Of a stretch of 64,000 nt of DNA, positions 63,074 through 64,000 are shown piece by piece; positions within the stretch are counted from its first letter, which is position 1, and each line of letters begins with the position of its first letter. The notes under the pieces were generated by a model. It did no database searches, was not told the DNA's origin, and saw nothing but the letters and a program-made list of their open reading frames with translations. The DNA comes from Devosia sp. Root685 (GTDB taxonomy: Bacteria; Pseudomonadota; Alphaproteobacteria; Rhizobiales; Devosiaceae), in NCBI RefSeq assembly GCF_001427875.1, contig NZ_LMHK01000002.1, forward strand, positions 408,049 to 472,048, read 5' to 3'. The position numbers and the translations under genes were made by a program.

Positions 63074-63254
63074 CACGTCATTGCGCGCCTTGCCTGGCTT
63101 GATGATCCCATTTCCGTTTTGGTGGGACCGACGATGGCTGAGAGCCGCGCGAGATTCATGCCTCCAACAGGGGTTGAATAGCCTCCGTCGTCATGGCCAT
63201 GGAACAAAGACTGCGTTGCTTGCACGCAAATCGTGCGGGGGTCGCATCAGGCCT

Positions 63255-64000
63255 CTAGCCGCGTTCGAAACCGGACGGTTCGTCCCGTAGGGTCGGAACC
63301 GCTTGGACTTCATCGGTCGCCCGACGAATAGTAAACTTGCTGCTGTGATCGCCGAGCGCCGCCACAGGCTTCCCCGCCTCGTCGACGCTCAGCGCGCCCA
63401 CCAAGCTCAGATCTGCGGTTTGGATATAGGCCTCGGCACGGTCAAGTGCTGAAGTCAATCGGTCACGCAGGTTCGCCGCGGTCACGCCCGCGGGCAGCCC
63501 ACGGACCGAAAGATAGTCTTCGTCCGGCACCGAATGCGAACGGCGACGAATCTCTTCGATGATCTTCTGAGGCGAAAAGTTGGGAGGTTTTCCCGACGCT
63601 GCCAGCACGAGCGGTCCGAGGGGAGAAAATCGCTCCTCGATGGTGACGAGGTCAACGTAGTCGCGGGCTTTGGTACGCGTTGAGGCTGCACCGACCTTAT
63701 TGACCGCCAAGTCCGCAGTATTGAGGCGAACGCCCCATTCTGCGTCCCGAACCAGCGGAAAATAGCGATATCGGGTCTCGCTCATCCATTGCAGAATGGT
63801 GGCGTCGCCGCCTCTCGAAACCGTACATTCCACCACGCCATAGATCAGTACGTCAGTGTTCACCTTGAACCCGGCATCAGTCAGGGATGCCATGTCCTTT
63901 TGGGCAGTCGCGACAATTTCCTCATCAGTATCGTGGAATATATCCAGGTCATCCGACAGGCGAAACCAGTCCTCATTCAGGACTGCACCGCCCGCCATAT
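63255..64000 (-). CDS. Nucleotidyltransferase-like protein (DUF1814/AbiEii-like), cut by window edge
   Basis: The visible 248 residues begin inside the protein with AGGAVLNEDW and RLSDDLDIFHD, where G-G and D-x-D are the nucleotidyltransferase metal motif. NKVGAASTRTKARDYVDLVTI is the conserved K...R-x-x-D-Y-x-D segment of these families. The true start lies beyond 64000. Members act as AbiE-type toxins or stand-alone transferases; the partner antitoxin, if any, would be outside the window. Its place in an accessory region with other toxin genes fits a defence or addiction role. Confidence 0.7.
   Translation of the reverse strand, partial: MAGGAVLNEDWFRLSDDLDIFHDTDEEIVATAQKDMASLTDAGFKVNTDVLIYGVVECTVSRGGDATILQWMSETRYRYFPLVRDAEWGVRLNTADLAVNKVGAASTRTKARDYVDLVTIEERFSPLGPLVLAASGKPPNFSPQKIIEEIRRRSHSVPDEDYLSVRGLPAGVTAANLRDRLTSALDRAEAYIQTADLSLVGALSVDEAGKPVAALGDHSSKFTIRRATDEVQAVPTLRDEPSGFERG

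Noticed and set aside
1..64000. CRISPR arrays, tRNA and rRNA genes
   Set aside because: No regularly spaced direct repeats and no tRNA-like or rRNA sequence were noticed by eye on either strand; a dedicated scan could confirm this.

Overview
The window looks like a chromosomal segment of a GC-rich alphaproteobacterium, most likely of the order Hyphomicrobiales (a Devosia-like organism is my guess; no rRNA or marker gene is present to prove it). Supporting signs are the palindromic intergenic repeats typical of that order, TGA-N9-TCA iron boxes of the RirA type, an IalB-family protein, and many short ATGA/GTGA gene overlaps. I see no tRNA, rRNA, CRISPR array or prophage.

Layout. 1-3.4 kb: the tail of a dihydrodipicolinate synthase-family gene with its terminator, then a sugar-acid group (mannonate dehydratase-like, FadR-type regulator, SMP-30 lactonase). 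3.4-6.4 kb: an exported-looking nucleoside deaminase, a LysR regulator, and an iron-box-controlled FecB-type binding protein. 6.5-16.8 kb: a cobalamin block with a PduO-type adenosyltransferase, methionine synthase split into two overlapping genes, the btuB receptor behind a cobalamin riboswitch, and an ABC importer (binding protein, ATPase, permease). 16.9-22 kb: an L-idonate/gluconate locus (LacI regulator, idnO, two dehydrogenases, idnD) arranged around a perfect LacI-type operator.

22-37.6 kb: an unusual LysR-LysR fusion regulator beside one very long minus-strand operon. The operon encodes UbiD/UbiX decarboxylase functions, a peptide-type ABC importer, a PEP-mutase/isocitrate lyase-family enzyme, a cyclic amidohydrolase, an M20 carbamoylase and a histidine ammonia-lyase homologue, with no other hut genes. 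It reads as a complete uptake and breakdown route for an unidentified nitrogenous compound. 37.7-41 kb: membrane-lipid and phosphoesterase genes. 41-52.2 kb: a divergent sugar-acid catabolic locus (Fe-dependent alcohol dehydrogenase, DapA-like aldolase, PdxA2, predicted neuraminidase; then an ABC importer, DUF1537 kinase and GntR regulator) that fits a four-carbon acid sugar (threonate/erythronate-type) pathway.

52.3-58.6 kb: an iron-box-controlled heme-type operon: TonB receptor, an SbmA/ABCD-like ABC transporter where HmuTUV would be expected, a HemS/ChuX-like protein, ChaN and IalB. 58.7-64 kb: an accessory scrap region with IS3 and IS66 remnants, a WCT-motif protein, an intact Phd-PIN toxin-antitoxin pair, a decayed second pair, and a nucleotidyltransferase-like gene cut by the window edge. 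The three most promising undescribed systems are the LysR-LysR regulator, the UbiD-ammonia-lyase-hydantoinase operon, and the SbmA-containing heme operon.
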